Source: Microbacterium sp. BK668
GTDB lineage: Bacteria; Actinomycetota; Actinomycetes; Actinomycetales; Microbacteriaceae
NCBI RefSeq assembly: GCF_004362195.1
Contig: NZ_SNWG01000001.1
Span: 434,001 to 498,000 of the forward strand
Length of the DNA stretch: 64,000 nucleotides
Direction of reading: 5' to 3'
A model generated the notes under the pieces. The model was given only the letters and a program-made list of their open reading frames with translations, did not search any database and was not told where the DNA came from. How positions within the stretch are numbered: position 1 is the stretch's first letter; every line of letters starts with the position of its first letter. Made by a program: the position numbers and the translations under genes. Shown here piece after piece: positions 63,279 to 64,000 of this stretch.

Positions 63279-64000
63279 ATGCTGCGACCCCGGCCCCGAC
63301 CAGTGCCACCGGGTGCGCCTCGACCGGTCGAGGATCCGACGGCGCCGTTCTACCGCGCGGCCGTGCGGCATCGCTTCACGGCCCGCGAGGCCGTCGTGAC
63401 GGCGGTGAGTCGCCCCGCCGAGGCATTCGTCCGCGTCCGCCTGGCGGTCGAGGACTTCGACGACTTCGACACCTCCGGCCCCGCCGACCACGTGCGGGTC
63501 TTCTTCCCGCATCCGTTGACGGGCGAGCTCGTCGCGCCGCGCGCCGTGGGTCCCGGTGAGGAGGGGATCGTCCGCCCCGAGGGGCCCATGTTCGCGCGCG
63601 ATTTCACGCCCCTCCGGCCGCGCGCCGACGACGCCTCCGGCGAGCGGGTGCTCGACCTCGACATCCTCCGCCACCCCGACCCCGGTCCCGCCGCGGCGTG
63701 GGCGGAACGGGCCGTGGCCGGGGACCGGCTCGTGATCGTGGGGCCGCGAGGCTCCCGCGCCGCGCCGCAGAACGTCGAGCGCGTCGTGCTCGTCGTGGAC
63801 CCCTCGGCGCTCCCCTCGGCGACGCGCTGGCTGGCCGAGGTCCCGGCGACGACGGCGGTCGAGGTCATCGCGGACGTGCCCGGCGATCTCGCCTGGGTCG
63901 AGGCCTACCTGAGCGCGCAGTCGGGCCGCGACGAGTTCGACCTGACGCAGCCGTACGGCTCGCTCGCCGACGCGTTCGAGACGGTGGGGGCGGATGCCTC
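63279..64000 (+). CDS. Siderophore-interacting FAD-binding protein (truncated at window edge)
   Basis: 240 codons are visible. YRAAVRHRFTAREAVVTAVS and FDTSGPADHVRVFFPHPLTGE match the FAD-binding half of SIP/ViuB-type ferric-siderophore reductases, followed by LDLDILRHPDPGPAAAWAER (the conserved DxxxH..GP...W segment) and GPRGSRAAP of the NAD(P)H-binding half. These enzymes reduce Fe(III)-siderophores in the cytoplasm. The start is uncertain: the good ribosome site (GAGGAGG) favours ATG 63272, but that frame does not encode the family, so the in-frame ATG at 63279 or GTG at 63303 is used, unless an indel lies near 63290-63320. Confidence 0.88.
   Translation, partial: MLRPRPRPVPPGAPRPVEDPTAPFYRAAVRHRFTAREAVVTAVSRPAEAFVRVRLAVEDFDDFDTSGPADHVRVFFPHPLTGELVAPRAVGPGEEGIVRPEGPMFARDFTPLRPRADDASGERVLDLDILRHPDPGPAAAWAERAVAGDRLVIVGPRGSRAAPQNVERVVLVVDPSALPSATRWLAEVPATTAVEVIADVPGDLAWVEAYLSAQSGRDEFDLTQPYGSLADAFETVGADA

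Overview
This is about 64 kb of very GC-rich (about 70% by eye) actinobacterial chromosome. Frequent GTG starts, TGA stops, many leaderless promoters (a TANNNT -10 box 6-7 bases before the start codon), a DUF222/HNH nuclease, an F420-type LLM enzyme, and Asp-Ala and Ala-Ser pairs written as GGATGCC and GGCATCC all suggest Microbacteriaceae, most likely Microbacterium. The genus is an inference from style; no marker gene was aligned.

Layout. (1) 1-220, minus: start of a sterol-carrier-family gene. (2) 328-29995, plus: one long, translationally coupled operon for an extracellular contractile injection system (eCIS). It holds an unknown first gene, sheath, tube, a T4-baseplate-like protein, a Pro-rich protein, the DUF4255/Pvc16 cap, an AAA+ ATPase, a small protein, the CIS tube adaptor, LysM, a VgrG-like hub, an OB-fold spike, PAAR, gp25, baseplate J, a second large baseplate protein, a tail-protein-I/beta-helix protein, a DUF6519/beta-helix protein, and a huge cargo or tape-measure candidate with a DUF4157-like HELAH motif. 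That last reading frame is cut by one in-frame TAA. A 325-aa unknown gene follows (30131-31108). (3) 31223-32176: two small housekeeping-type genes. (4) 32271-37628: beta-glucoside operon (LicT-type antiterminator, RAT/terminator switch, PTS EIIBCA, 6-phospho-beta-glucosidase, HAD phosphatase). (5) 37839-41197: a two-gene module (glycine-zipper protein plus peptidoglycan-binding/caspase-like protease) convergent with a small SARP regulator. (6) 41330-51157: LLM oxidoreductase, HNH protein, desaturase, unknown protein, secreted GH5/PKD glycosidase, macrolide-type glycosyltransferase, PAP2 phosphatase. (7) 51201-53786, minus: a second small SARP, then a protein with the N-terminal LQR.AGNRA-type tag seen on DUF4157/eCIS-associated proteins and an HEEAH motif, coupled to a 96-aa protein. 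(8) 54047-55348: purD. (9) 55582-62400, minus: sulfate-ester locus (SulP; then sulfatase-SulP-formylglycine-generating enzyme). (10) 62537-64000, plus: a LysE/GAP-like membrane protein and a truncated siderophore-interacting flavoprotein.

How it fits together. The strongest new idea concerns control of the eCIS. Three exact GTGACGC heptamers lie exactly 11 bp apart (251-279) in the eCIS promoter region, which is the layout bound by SARP activators, and the window encodes two small SARPs. Each SARP sits beside an unusual module: the caspase-like pair, and the AGNRA-tagged HExxH protein. A SARP-controlled eCIS regulon with unlinked cargo or cell-death effectors is a testable hypothesis. The sulfate-ester locus is internally consistent: the sulfatase has the CSPTR formylglycine site, and its operon carries the maturase that would modify it plus an anion transporter.
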